Below, in pieces: positions 1-8,077 of a stretch of 64,000 nt of DNA (its first letter is position 1; every line of letters begins with the position of its first letter). Source of the stretch: Allobosea sp. CRIB-10 (GTDB taxonomy: Bacteria; Pseudomonadota; Alphaproteobacteria; Rhizobiales; Beijerinckiaceae); NCBI RefSeq assembly GCF_900112185.1, contig NZ_FOKP01000001.1, forward strand, positions 124,001 through 188,000. The letters run 5' to 3'. The notes under the pieces were generated by a model, which was given only the letters and a program-made list of their open reading frames with translations, was not told the origin of the DNA and did not search any database. Made by a program: the position numbers and the translations under genes.

Positions 1-1345
1 GAAGGAGAAGCTCGCCCTGATCGCCGACAAGGATCTCGGCGATGCCACGGATGAGCGCCTCGGCAAGATCGAGGAGGAGAGCGCTGCGCTGACGGCGAAG
101 CTGGAGGCGCTGGAGGCTGACTGGGCTTCCGAGCTCGCCCTCGTCGAGGAGATCACGCTGCTGCGCGGCAAGCTCGGCGAGAAGGCGGCCGCTGAGGCTG
201 CTCCCGCCGATGGGGAGGCACCGGCCGAGGTCGCGCCAGCCGAAGCGCCGGCCGATCCCGAGGCGACGCGCGCCAGCCTGAAGGAGAAGTTCACGACGCT
301 CGGCGCGATCGATCCGGCAAACCGGATGATCTACGCCCATGTCGATGAGCAATCGGTCGCCTCGGTCGTCTCCGACTGGACCGGCATCCCTGTCGGCCGC
401 ATGGTCAAGGACGAGATCGAGACCGTGCTCAACCTCGCGCAGACGCTGAACAAGCGCGTGGTCGGGCAGGGCCATGGCATCGGCATGATCGCCAAGCGCA
501 TTGAGACCAACCGCGCCAAGCTCGACAATCCGAACAAGCCGATCGGCGTCTTCATGCTCTGCGGCCCCTCCGGCGTCGGCAAGACCGAGACGGCGCTGGC
601 GCTGGCGGAGTCGCTCTATGGCGGCGAGCAGAACGTCATCACCATCAATATGAGCGAGTTCCAGGAGGCGCACACCGTCTCGACGCTGAAGGGCGCGCCT
701 CCCGGCTATGTCGGCTATGGCGAGGGCGGGCGGTTGACCGAGGCCGTCAGGCGCAAGCCCTATTCGGTCGTGCTTCTCGACGAGGTCGAGAAGGCCCACC
801 CGGACGTGCATGAGCTGTTCTTCCAGGTCTTCGACAAGGGTCAGATGGAGGACGGCACCGGCCGCCGCATCGACTTCAAGAACACGCTGATCATCCTGAC
901 CTCGAATGTCGGGACCGACGAGATCATGCGCATGGCCGGCGACGAGACGAGCAGGCCCGATCCGGAGGAGCTCGCGGTGGCGCTCAGGCCGGCGCTGCTC
1001 AAGGTCTTCCCGCCGGCGCTGATCGGCCGCCTAGTGACGATCCCGTATTACCCGCTCTCCGGCGAGATGCTCGGCGGCATCGTGCGCCTCCAGCTTGGCC
1101 GCATCGGCAAGCGTCTGCGCGACAACCACAACGCCGCCTTCACCTATGACGACGCCGTCGTCGAGCACATCGTCGCCCAGTGCAACGACCCGGATTCGGG
1201 CGGCCGCATGATCGACAACATTATCACCAACTCGATGCTGCCGGCTCTTTCGCGCAGCATCCTCAACCTGCAACTGGAGAAGAAGCCGCTGACCGAGGCG
1301 AAGGTGACCGTCCAGGATGGGGCGTTCCACTACGTCTGCAACTGA
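1..1345 (+). CDS. clpV: Type VI secretion AAA+ ATPase ClpV/TssH, 3' part
   Basis: The last 447 codons of ClpV (TssH), open at the left window edge; reading frame begins at base 2. ClpV recycles contracted TssB-TssC sheaths of a type VI secretion system in the cytoplasm. Seen in order: a charged coiled-coil middle segment (to about nt 190), an Ala/Pro/Glu-rich linker (about nt 180-280), then the second AAA+ module with Walker A GPSGVGKT (about nt 562-585), Walker B LLDEVEKAH (about nt 771-800) and sensor-1 TSN (about nt 901). The stretch MSEFQEAHTVSTLKG and the phrase FDKGQMEDGTG are of ClpV rather than ClpB type. The rest of the secretion cluster presumably lies left of the window. The low-complexity linker is longer than I would expect. 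Confidence 0.93.
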   Translation, partial: KEKLALIADKDLGDATDERLGKIEEESAALTAKLEALEADWASELALVEEITLLRGKLGEKAAAEAAPADGEAPAEVAPAEAPADPEATRASLKEKFTTLGAIDPANRMIYAHVDEQSVASVVSDWTGIPVGRMVKDEIETVLNLAQTLNKRVVGQGHGIGMIAKRIETNRAKLDNPNKPIGVFMLCGPSGVGKTETALALAESLYGGEQNVITINMSEFQEAHTVSTLKGAPPGYVGYGEGGRLTEAVRRKPYSVVLLDEVEKAHPDVHELFFQVFDKGQMEDGTGRRIDFKNTLIILTSNVGTDEIMRMAGDETSRPDPEELAVALRPALLKVFPPALIGRLVTIPYYPLSGEMLGGIVRLQLGRIGKRLRDNHNAAFTYDDAVVEHIVAQCNDPDSGGRMIDNIITNSMLPALSRSILNLQLEKKPLTEAKVTVQDGAFHYVCN

Positions 1346-1467
1346 TAGCGGTAGGCCGCTTCGCCACGGCGAAGACAGTGCGCCTCGATTGCGATGCTAA
1401 ATCCGCCGCGTGCGCGACCAGGCCGCGGCGGCCGTTCGTTCGGATTGGCAGCAGAGGAGATGCGAGC

Positions 1468-2241
1468 ATGACCGTGCCTGACATCAGCAATGCGAGTGAT
1501 ATTGGCAACTACCATTTCCAGCCCGGCGACATGGTGGAGGCCTATTGGAACATCCAGGTCGACGATGACTACATCTCGATCAACAAATACATGATCGGCA
1601 TCCATAATTCCGATGCCGGGGCACAGAAGCGCAAGGCCGTCCAGCAGGCGGCAGCGAAACTCAATCATCGCATCGATCAGAAGGCGTTCACCCGGGCTAG
1701 CATGGGCAAGGTCACGCCGGGCGATTGCCAGCATATTCTGACCATGGCGGTGCGGAGCGGGCTGGTGAAGCCGGGCGATCTTCAGGCCTGGGCCGATCAA
1801 TGCCTCGGCGTCGACTGCACCGGCTTCGTCGTCGCCTATTACAACGAGATCGGCCGCATCAACGTCGACAAGTACAGCGGCGGGGCCAGCTGCCCGTTTC
1901 TCGTCGGCCGAGCGGTCAAGAACAAGGCGCCCGGTCTGGAAAGCGCTCTGATTTGGGAGCAGGATCAGGTCCGCGTCGGTGATATGATGGTGTGGATGAA
2001 CAGCCGCATGGTCGAGACCAGGGCGCCGGGCCACATTGCGCTGATCTCCTATGTCGATGTCGCTCCGGATACCTTGTTCATCGCCGAGTCGAGCGGTGCG
2101 TCGGATGGCAGCGGTCACTACGGGCCGAAGCACAACCGGAAGTCCTGGGAAGGAGTGAAGTCCAGTGGCGGCGCGAAATACATCCAGATCGACAAGACCG
2201 GCAAAGTACTGATCGTGCGCCCGCCGGCCTGGTTCGGCTGA
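1468..2241 (+). CDS. NlpC/P60-like putative cell-wall amidase, candidate T6SS effector
   Basis: 257 residues, starting at the ATG with GAGGAG seven bases upstream; longer upstream readings lack support. Residues DCTGF with Cys117, followed about 70 residues later by GDMMVW and GHIAL with His189, have the order and spacing of the Cys and His of NlpC/P60 papain-fold hydrolases, which cut peptide stems of peptidoglycan. There is no signal peptide or membrane segment, as expected for a protein delivered by a secretion machine rather than by Sec. It lies 122 bases after clpV on the same strand and 26 bases before an M23 peptidase gene. The fold assignment comes from short motifs only; the effector role is inference from position. 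No immunity gene is evident next to it. Confidence 0.7.
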   Translation: MTVPDISNASDIGNYHFQPGDMVEAYWNIQVDDDYISINKYMIGIHNSDAGAQKRKAVQQAAAKLNHRIDQKAFTRASMGKVTPGDCQHILTMAVRSGLVKPGDLQAWADQCLGVDCTGFVVAYYNEIGRINVDKYSGGASCPFLVGRAVKNKAPGLESALIWEQDQVRVGDMMVWMNSRMVETRAPGHIALISYVDVAPDTLFIAESSGASDGSGHYGPKHNRKSWEGVKSSGGAKYIQIDKTGKVLIVRPPAWFG

Positions 2242-2267
2242 CGGGTGTCCATGGGGATGGAAGGGTG

Positions 2268-3599
2268 ATGCAACCGGTCAGGCTGAAGCGGCGCGACGAA
2301 GCGGTGCCGGCCGTCGCCGGCTCCGAGGGCGAGAGCGCATCTCCACGGCGCTTTCGCGAACCACCGACTGGCGGGCGCCCACCGCGCCGCCGGGGCAGCG
2401 TTCTGCCCTGGTTCCTGGCTTGCCTGGGTCTCATCGCGACCGGCGCAACCGGCTACCTGCTTTACGAGGAGAAGGGCCGCGTCGCCGTTCTCCAGCAGGA
2501 GCAGGCGATCCTGCAGAGCAGCTATGATGAGAAGCTCAAAGCGCTGCAGCGCCGCCTCGTCAGCGCGATCGTCGCCTCCGGCAATTCGCCCGGCCTGCCG
2601 GCGCAGCCGGGCCAGCCCGCCGTGGCTGGCAAGGCAGGTGACCAGCTCGCCGACCTGATCACCCGCCAGATCGAGTTGGAAGCCCGCCAGGCCCTGCTCG
2701 GCGCGCTCACCGGGCAGGCGGTCGGGCCGATCCTGCCGCAGGGCGGGGCGCAGGCGCCGGGCGGCAACCAGTTCGCCGACGGCCAGAACGTCCTCGACCG
2801 CGTCAACCCGGCCATCTTGGCGCAGCAGCGCCGGCAGGTCGCGGCGGCGGTCAAGGCAGCCGAGACCATGTCGCTGGACCAGCGCATCGCCATACTCGGC
2901 CAGTCGCTCGACCGGGTGCAGAACGGCCAGAACCAGCAGCTTCCTGCGCTCGGGCGCCAGCTCGTCGGACGTGTGCAGGAGGTGAGGGCGGCTCTGGCCG
3001 AGGTCGGGCTCGACCCGGCCAAGGTCAGGCTGCCGCCGGGCCGGCCCGGCATGGGCGGGCCATTGGTGCCGATGAGCGTGGCGTTGAAGCCCGGCACCTT
3101 CGAACATGCGCTGATGCAGCTCGGCGAGGCGAGGGCGGTCTTCGGCCGCTGGCGCGATCTGGCGGCGATCATGCCGTTCCAGCGCCCGCTGGAGGGCGAC
3201 GACACCACGACCAGCAATTTCGGCCCGCGCTCCGATCCGTTCACCGGCGGCACGGCGATGCATGCCGGCATGGATTTCCGCGGCGAGACTGGAACGCCGA
3301 TCCGCGCCCCCGGGGCAGGGAAGGTCCTGCGCGCCGAGGTGGCTGGCGGCTACGGCAATCTGGTCGAGCTCGACCATGGCAATGGCGTCACCACCCGCTA
3401 CGGCCATCTCTCGGCCTTCGACGTCAAGGAAGGGCAGCTCGTCGCCGCCGGCCAGATCATCGGCCGCGTCGGTTCGACCGGACGCTCGACTGGCCCGCAT
3501 CTGCATTACGAGACGCGGCTGTCGGACGAGGCGCGCAACCCGCTGAAGTTCATTCAGATTGGCGACAAGCTCGCGGTCGGGCCGAGCGGCCTGCGCTGA
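2268..3599 (+). CDS. Membrane-anchored M23 family metallopeptidase
   Basis: 443 residues with ATG preceded by GGAAGGGTG. A basic, Pro/Arg-rich N-terminus is followed by one membrane segment (about residues 45-65) and a coiled-coil and Ala/Gln-rich periplasmic stalk (about 70-300). The C-terminal LytM/M23 domain keeps its zinc and catalytic residues: H332 and D336 in HAGMD, and H411/H413 in HLH, so it should be an active peptidoglycan endopeptidase (cross-links or stems) at the outer face of the inner membrane. Located 26 bases after the NlpC/P60-like gene and probably cotranscribed with it. It may open the wall for T6SS assembly or act in ordinary wall growth; the sequence does not decide. 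Confidence 0.88.
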   Translation: MQPVRLKRRDEAVPAVAGSEGESASPRRFREPPTGGRPPRRRGSVLPWFLACLGLIATGATGYLLYEEKGRVAVLQQEQAILQSSYDEKLKALQRRLVSAIVASGNSPGLPAQPGQPAVAGKAGDQLADLITRQIELEARQALLGALTGQAVGPILPQGGAQAPGGNQFADGQNVLDRVNPAILAQQRRQVAAAVKAAETMSLDQRIAILGQSLDRVQNGQNQQLPALGRQLVGRVQEVRAALAEVGLDPAKVRLPPGRPGMGGPLVPMSVALKPGTFEHALMQLGEARAVFGRWRDLAAIMPFQRPLEGDDTTTSNFGPRSDPFTGGTAMHAGMDFRGETGTPIRAPGAGKVLRAEVAGGYGNLVELDHGNGVTTRYGHLSAFDVKEGQLVAAGQIIGRVGSTGRSTGPHLHYETRLSDEARNPLKFIQIGDKLAVGPSGLR

Positions 3600-3630
3600 G
3601 AGTCAATGGGCCTTGGCCTCAACCACAGTG

Positions 3631-3724
3631 TCATCCCGGACGGAGCGTAGCGAAGATCCGGGATCCATTCCTGAGCTTACCCGAAAGAGGTTCCGGAATG
3701 GGTCCCGGGTCGCCCAGGGCGACT
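3631..3724. repeat. REP-like intergenic palindromic element, copy 1
   Basis: Inverted arms CCGGGATCCATTCC (3658-3671) and GGAATGGGTCCCGG (3695-3708) with a 23-base centre, flanked by a GGAGCG-AGCGAAG motif. The same plan occurs at 19808-19903, and related versions at 16861-16964 and 46075-46180. It lies between convergent genes, where it may also end transcription. Confidence 0.75.
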
Positions 3725-3784
3725 CGTGCATTTTTTGGTCGGCTCGCGAGGCCGGAGACCCGTTCGAGATCGGTTCCCGTCGGC

Positions 3785-4159
3785 CTACCCGACGACCTGC
3801 CAGGCGCTTCCGGTGTCGTAGAAGAAGCGCTCCTCGGCGATGCGGTCGCCCTGCCAGCGCTGGAAGGCGAGTTCTTCGAGGCGGCGGGTCACGCCCGCCT
3901 TGTCTGTCGCGTCGAAAATCCAGCGGACGACGACATGGTCGCCGTCGACCAGCACAGCGACAGGCGGGTGCGTATGCATCTTCTCCAGCCGCACCAGGGC
4001 TCGCGCCTCATGCGCCATCAGCACCTCGCGGCCACGGCGCGGCTCGTTGGCATTCTCCTGCATCGTCGCGTCGTCGGTATAAAAGTCGCGGATCGCGCCG
4101 ACATGATCGCCGCTGACGACGGCGGCAACGAAGGCATCAACTCTGGCGCGGTCAGGCAT
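3785..4159 (-). CDS. SnoaL-like nuclear transport factor 2 fold protein
   Basis: 124 residues, the usual size of a single SnoaL/NTF2-like domain. The chosen ATG has GGAGA six bases upstream; an in-frame ATG at 4171 is possible. Features of the family include the start DRARVDAFVAAVVSGD, the segment IRDFYTDDATMQEN and the closing YDTGSAW strand. SnoaL-like proteins are conical alpha+beta barrels that act as small isomerases, hydrolases or binding proteins; nothing here tells which. It is transcribed leftward, 67 bases downstream of the small stress-type gene at 4227-4418, possibly as its second gene. Confidence 0.75.
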   Translation of the reverse strand: MPDRARVDAFVAAVVSGDHVGAIRDFYTDDATMQENANEPRRGREVLMAHEARALVRLEKMHTHPPVAVLVDGDHVVVRWIFDATDKAGVTRRLEELAFQRWQGDRIAEERFFYDTGSAWQVVG

Positions 4160-4226
4160 GGTGATCTCCATCTCGTCAGGCCGGGATGGAGGAGCGTAGC
4201 GCTGTCTTCTACGGCGTGTGTCAGCA

Positions 4227-4418
4227 TCAGCTCCGGTGCTTGGGCGCTCCGGGCTTGGTCGGACTTTGTGGCGCGACGGGATCACTGGCGGGAAAAGTGT
4301 CCTTGAGAGCCCGGTCCAGTTCACTCTCTCCCTTGCCACCCGCCTTCTTCTCGTCCTTACGCTGCTCGCGCTGCTCCTTGCGCAAGCTCTCGACCGCCTT
4401 GTTCGCGGAATTCGTCAT
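4227..4418 (-). CDS. Small conserved hydrophilic protein, stress-type
   Basis: 63 residues, highly charged N-terminal half (Lys/Glu/Arg rich) and a C-terminal motif ALKDTFPASDPVAPQ that recurs in small proteins of rhizobia and relatives. ATG is preceded by AGGGGAAC. A sigma-EcfG-type promoter is found 46 bases upstream (4464-4489), so expression under general stress is likely. No membrane segment or enzyme motif. Function unknown. Confidence 0.75.
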   Translation of the reverse strand: MTNSANKAVESLRKEQREQRKDEKKAGGKGESELDRALKDTFPASDPVAPQSPTKPGAPKHRS

Positions 4419-4463
4419 GATGTTCCCCTGTTGCGTCGCAGGGCCCAGCCTGCCTGCTCGCTC

Positions 4464-4489
4464 AACGCGGGCCCCGGATCGAAAGTTCC
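4464..4489 (-). promoter_or_regulatory. Sigma-EcfG-type promoter
   Basis: On the minus strand this reads GGAAC, 17 bases, CGTT, the consensus of the general-stress sigma factor EcfG of Alphaproteobacteria (GGAAC-N16/17-CGTT). On the plus strand: AACG 4464-4467 and GTTCC 4485-4489. It points at the small protein at 4227-4418. Confidence 0.6.
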
Positions 4490-4590
4490 TACGGCAAAGG
4501 GCTCGGCACACCGGCGTTCGCAACTCGGCGCGCCTGCCTTGGGAAGGATTTTCTCCCTCGTTCGCGAAATAAGAAATTTCACGCTACCTG

Positions 4591-4643
4591 CTGTAAATTG
4601 ATTGATCAGCTTTCAGGCTATATGTGGATTGTTCGATTTACAG
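4591..4643. promoter_or_regulatory. Inverted repeat upstream of cysH
   Basis: Perfect 8-base inverted arms CTGTAAAT (4591-4598) and ATTTACAG (4636-4643), 37 bases apart, in an AT-rich stretch about 95 bases before cysH. A TTGATT (4598) and TATATG (4619) pair with a 15-base spacer could be the promoter between the arms. Likely a regulator-binding site for the cys operon; the regulator is not in the window. Confidence 0.35.
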
Positions 4644-4735
4644 AACATCCGACTGACCGGCGGTAACGGCGGGTGGCGGCAAGCGAGGGTAGCGTTTAGC
4701 TGTCCGCGCCGGCCTCGCCTGCGCAGAGCAAGCAC

Positions 4736-5494
4736 ATGTTCGAGTTGCAGGACCAGGCCGAAAACCTCAATGCCGCGTTCGGAAAGTCGGATGCAGCCGA
4801 ACGCCTCGCGGGACTGGTGCGGCATGTTGGCGGGCGCCTCGTCTTCACCACCAGCTTCGGCCTCGAGGATCAGATCGTCACCCATCTGATCGCGACACAA
4901 GATCTGCCGATCGAGATCGTCACGCTCGATACCGGCCGGCTCTTCGGCGAGGTCCATGCGCTCTGGGCGGAAACCGAGGCGCGCTACGGCATCACGATCA
5001 CGCCGTTCTATCCGCGTCACGATGCCGTCGAAGCCTTCGTGCGCGGCCATGGCATCAACGGCTTCTACAATTCGATCGAGGCCCGCAAGGCCTGCTGCAA
5101 TGTCCGCAAGGTCGAGCCGCTCGGCCGGGCGCTCGCAGGGGCTGCCGCCTGGATCACCGGCCTGCGCGCCGACCAGTCGGCTGCGCGTGGCGGCGTCGCC
5201 CTCGCCGAGATCGACCGGGAACGCGGCCTGATCAAGCTCAATCCGCTGCTGGATTGGTCGCGCGAGGAGGCGCTGGCCTTCGCCCGCGCGAACGATGTTC
5301 CGCTCAACCCGCTGCACGAGCGGGGTTTCCTCTCGATCGGCTGCCAGCCCTGCACTCGCGCCGTCCGGCCGGACGAGCCGGAGCGGGCGGGGCGCTGGTG
5401 GTGGGAAGAGGAGGCCGCCAAGGAATGCGGCCTGCATGTCGGCCCCGATGGTCGTTTGGTGCGGTCGAAGCCGGCCGCGGAGGTTTTGGCGTGA
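4736..5494 (+). CDS. cysH: Assimilatory adenylyl-sulfate (APS) reductase
   Basis: 252 residues. Reduces APS to sulfite with thioredoxin in the cytoplasm. The PP-loop-like N-terminus ([14 protein letters not shown]) binds the nucleotide. Cys120-Cys121 (KACCNVRK) together with Cys203 and Cys206 (GCQPC) are the four ligands of a [4Fe-4S] cluster, which marks APS reductase rather than PAPS reductase. This fits the absence of an APS kinase domain in the downstream CysN. First gene of a tight cysH-cysD-cysN operon; the stop overlaps the cysD start by four bases. The ribosome binding site is weak. Confidence 0.93.
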   Translation: MFELQDQAENLNAAFGKSDAAERLAGLVRHVGGRLVFTTSFGLEDQIVTHLIATQDLPIEIVTLDTGRLFGEVHALWAETEARYGITITPFYPRHDAVEAFVRGHGINGFYNSIEARKACCNVRKVEPLGRALAGAAAWITGLRADQSAARGGVALAEIDRERGLIKLNPLLDWSREEALAFARANDVPLNPLHERGFLSIGCQPCTRAVRPDEPERAGRWWWEEEAAKECGLHVGPDGRLVRSKPAAEVLA

Positions 5495-6393
5495 TCCAGC
5501 TCAGTCATCTGCAGAAGCTCGAAGCCGAGGCGATCTTCATCATCCGCGAGGTCGTCGCGACCTGCGAGAAGCCGGTGCTGCTCTATTCGATTGGCAAGGA
5601 CTCGGCCGTCCTCCTCCACCTTGCCATGAAGGCCTTCTATCCTGGCAAACCGCCATTCCCGCTGCTCCATGTCGATACGACCTGGAAGTTCCGGGACATG
5701 ATCGCCTTCCGCGACCAGACCGCCAGCCGGCTCGGGCTCGACCTGATCGTGCACATCAACGAGGAGGGTGTCCGCGCCGGCGTCAATCCGTTCGCGTCGG
5801 GATCGCGCCTGCACACCGACGTGATGAAGACGCAAGGGCTGAAGCAGGCCCTCGACAGATACGGCTTCGACGCGGCCTTTGGCGGCGCCCGCCGGGACGA
5901 GGAGAAGAGCCGGGCCAAGGAGCGTGTATTCTCGTTGCGCTCGGTTCAGCATCGCTGGGATCCGAAGACCCAGCGGCCGGAGCCCTGGCGGCTGTTCAAC
6001 ACCCGCAAGGCCCAGGGCGAGAGCTTCCGTGTCTTCCCGCTGTCCAACTGGACCGAGAAGGACGTCTGGGACTACATCGCGCTCGAGAACATCCCGGTCG
6101 TGCCGCTCTATTTTGCCGCGCCGCGCCCGGTCGTGCGCCGCAACGGCGCCTGGATCATGCGCGACGACGAGCGCATGGACCTGCTGCCCGGCGAGGTGGT
6201 CGAGACCAGGATGGTCCGCTTTCGCACGCTCGGCTGCTACCCGCTGACCGGGGCGGTCGAGAGCGAGGCGGCGAATCTCACCGACATCATCGCGGAAATG
6301 CGGGCGTCGCGCTCCTCCGAGCGCGAGGGGCGCGTCATCGACCATGACGGCTCAGGCTCGATGGAGCAGAAGAAGCAGGAAGGCTATTTCTGA
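5491..6393 (+). CDS. cysD: Sulfate adenylyltransferase small subunit
   Basis: 300 residues, the normal size of CysD. It begins with GTG in a GTGA overlap with the cysH stop; this start removes a long unsupported N-terminal extension. With CysN it forms ATP sulfurylase, making APS from sulfate and ATP at the cost of GTP hydrolysis. The PP-loop motif [13 protein letters not shown], the HVDTTWKF segment and the [15 protein letters not shown] region are family signatures. Ends in TGATG, overlapping the cysN start by one base, so translation is probably coupled through the operon. Confidence 0.95.
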   Translation: MIQLSHLQKLEAEAIFIIREVVATCEKPVLLYSIGKDSAVLLHLAMKAFYPGKPPFPLLHVDTTWKFRDMIAFRDQTASRLGLDLIVHINEEGVRAGVNPFASGSRLHTDVMKTQGLKQALDRYGFDAAFGGARRDEEKSRAKERVFSLRSVQHRWDPKTQRPEPWRLFNTRKAQGESFRVFPLSNWTEKDVWDYIALENIPVVPLYFAAPRPVVRRNGAWIMRDDERMDLLPGEVVETRMVRFRTLGCYPLTGAVESEAANLTDIIAEMRASRSSEREGRVIDHDGSGSMEQKKQEGYF

Positions 6394-8021
6394 TGGCGGC
6401 GCTCGCGAAGTTGAAGGGCCAGCCCGTTCCGGCCGGCCAGCCGCATCCCGCCAATGACCAGGGCCAGAGCACCGAGGGCAGCGCCCGCGCGCTCTTGCGC
6501 TTCATCACCTGCGGCTCGGTCGACGACGGCAAGTCGACGCTGATCGGCCGCATCCTCTACGAGGCCGGCGCGGTCTTCGACGACCAGCTCACCGCGCTCG
6601 ACAGCGATTCCCGCAAGTTCGGTACGCAAGGCGCCGCGCCCGATTTCGCCTTGCTGGTCGACGGACTCTCGGCCGAACGCGAGCAGGGCATCACCATCGA
6701 TGTCGCCTATCGCTATTTCTCGACCGACCAGCGCAGCTTCATCGTCGCCGACACGCCTGGCCACGAGCAATATACCCGCAACATGGCGACCGGCGCCTCG
6801 ACCGCCGACCTCGCCATCATCCTGATCGATGCCCGCAAGGGCCTGCTGCCGCAGACGCGCCGGCATTCCTTCATCGTCTCGCTGGTCGGCGTCCGCCATG
6901 TCGTCGTCGCCGTCAACAAGATGGACCTGGTCGGCTATGACGAGGCGGTCTTCCGCCAGATCGAGCAGGACTATCGCAAGGCGGTCGCTGGGCTCGGCTT
7001 CGCCAGCATCGACTTCGTCCCGGTCTCGGCCCGTGATGGCGAGAACGTCACCAGCCTCTCCAGCCTGACCCCCTGGTATCGCGGCCCGGCCCTGCTGCCT
7101 TTGCTCGAATCCGTCGTGGTCGTCGCCGAGGCTGAGGTCGAGGCCGGCTTCGCCTTGCCGGTGCAATGGGTCAACCGGCCCGATCTCGATTTTCGCGGCT
7201 TTGCCGGCACCGTGGCGCGCGGGCGGTTGCGCGTCGGCGATGTCGTCGCGGCGCTGCCATCGGGCCGCCGCAGCACGATCGCGCGCATCCTCGCGCCGTC
7301 CGGCGACGTCTCGCAGGCGAGCGCCGGCCAGTCGGTCACCGTCACGCTCGCGGACGAGATCGACATCTCGCGCGGCGACGTCATCGCCTCAGTCTCGCAT
7401 GCCCCGGTGGTGAAGCAGGAATTGCAGGCTCGGCTGCTCTGGACCGGCGAAGCGGCGCTGCGTGAGGGCGGCGAGTTCATCCTCAAGCTCGCCACCGCGG
7501 CCGCTAATGCCCAGGTCGTTCGCCTGCACAACAGCGTCGACATCGAGAGCTATGCCGAGGCTCCCGCCGAAAGCCTGGCGATGAACGGCATCGGCTTGGC
7601 GACGCTGACGCTCGACCGGCAACTCGCGGTGCTCGACTACGCCCGCAGCCGCGAGCTCGGCGGCTTCATCCTGATCGACAGGCTCAGCAACCAGACGGTC
7701 GCCTTCGGCTTCATCGAGACGCATCGGAGTAAATCCAACAACCGTTCGATTGCCGAGGCGGGTGCGGCCCGCCGCACGGTCCTGCGTCTCGTCGGCTGGC
7801 GCGGTGCGCAGGAACGACGCGCCTGGTTCGAGGCGGCGAGCTGGCGCCTGGCGAGCGGATTGTTCGTCTTCGCCGCGGTGGCGCTGCCGACGGGCCAATG
7901 GGCTTTTGCGGCCGCGCTGGGGCTCGGCGACATCGTGCTACGACCGCTGCTGAAGGGTCTGCATGCCCGCTTGTGGGCGAGGAGGGCGCCCCCTGCGCTC
8001 TATGACGGGGCAGGCAGCTAG
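6393..8021 (+). CDS. cysN: Sulfate adenylyltransferase GTPase subunit CysN with C-terminal DUF2061-like membrane extension
   Basis: 542 residues. Residues about 30-442 are a standard CysN with P-loop GSVDDGKST, switch DTPGHEQYTRN and NKMD, the GTPase that drives APS formation by CysD. Usual forms stop near 470 residues or continue into a 190-residue APS kinase. Here the last 100 residues are different: a linker, then WFEAASWRLASGLF, a hydrophobic pair of segments with a central TG, and LKGLHARLW, the pattern of DUF2061 membrane proteins (conserved SWR, TG and HxRxW). No P-loop of APS kinase is present. This suggests a CysDN complex tethered to the inner membrane. The domain assignment rests on reading motifs by eye. 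Confidence 0.9.
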   Translation: MAALAKLKGQPVPAGQPHPANDQGQSTEGSARALLRFITCGSVDDGKSTLIGRILYEAGAVFDDQLTALDSDSRKFGTQGAAPDFALLVDGLSAEREQGITIDVAYRYFSTDQRSFIVADTPGHEQYTRNMATGASTADLAIILIDARKGLLPQTRRHSFIVSLVGVRHVVVAVNKMDLVGYDEAVFRQIEQDYRKAVAGLGFASIDFVPVSARDGENVTSLSSLTPWYRGPALLPLLESVVVVAEAEVEAGFALPVQWVNRPDLDFRGFAGTVARGRLRVGDVVAALPSGRRSTIARILAPSGDVSQASAGQSVTVTLADEIDISRGDVIASVSHAPVVKQELQARLLWTGEAALREGGEFILKLATAAANAQVVRLHNSVDIESYAEAPAESLAMNGIGLATLTLDRQLAVLDYARSRELGGFILIDRLSNQTVAFGFIETHRSKSNNRSIAEAGAARRTVLRLVGWRGAQERRAWFEAASWRLASGLFVFAAVALPTGQWAFAAALGLGDIVLRPLLKGLHARLWARRAPPALYDGAGS

Positions 8022-8033
8022 GAGGCTTAAGAG

Positions 8034-8061
8034 CGCCGGACGGCCTTCTGCCGGCCCGGCG
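8034..8061. terminator. GC-rich hairpin between convergent cysN and EF-hand genes
   Basis: Outer stem CGCCGG (8034-8039) with CCGGCG (8056-8061), inner stem CGGC (8041-8044) with GCCG (8050-8053). No T-run follows on either strand, so it is only a possible bidirectional terminator. Confidence 0.3.
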
Positions 8062-8077
8062 TTGCGCAAGCGGTGGC

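Noticed and set aside
6393..8021. CysNC fusion with APS kinase
   Set aside because: The C-terminal 100 residues have no P-loop and are hydrophobic; APS reductase needs no PAPS.
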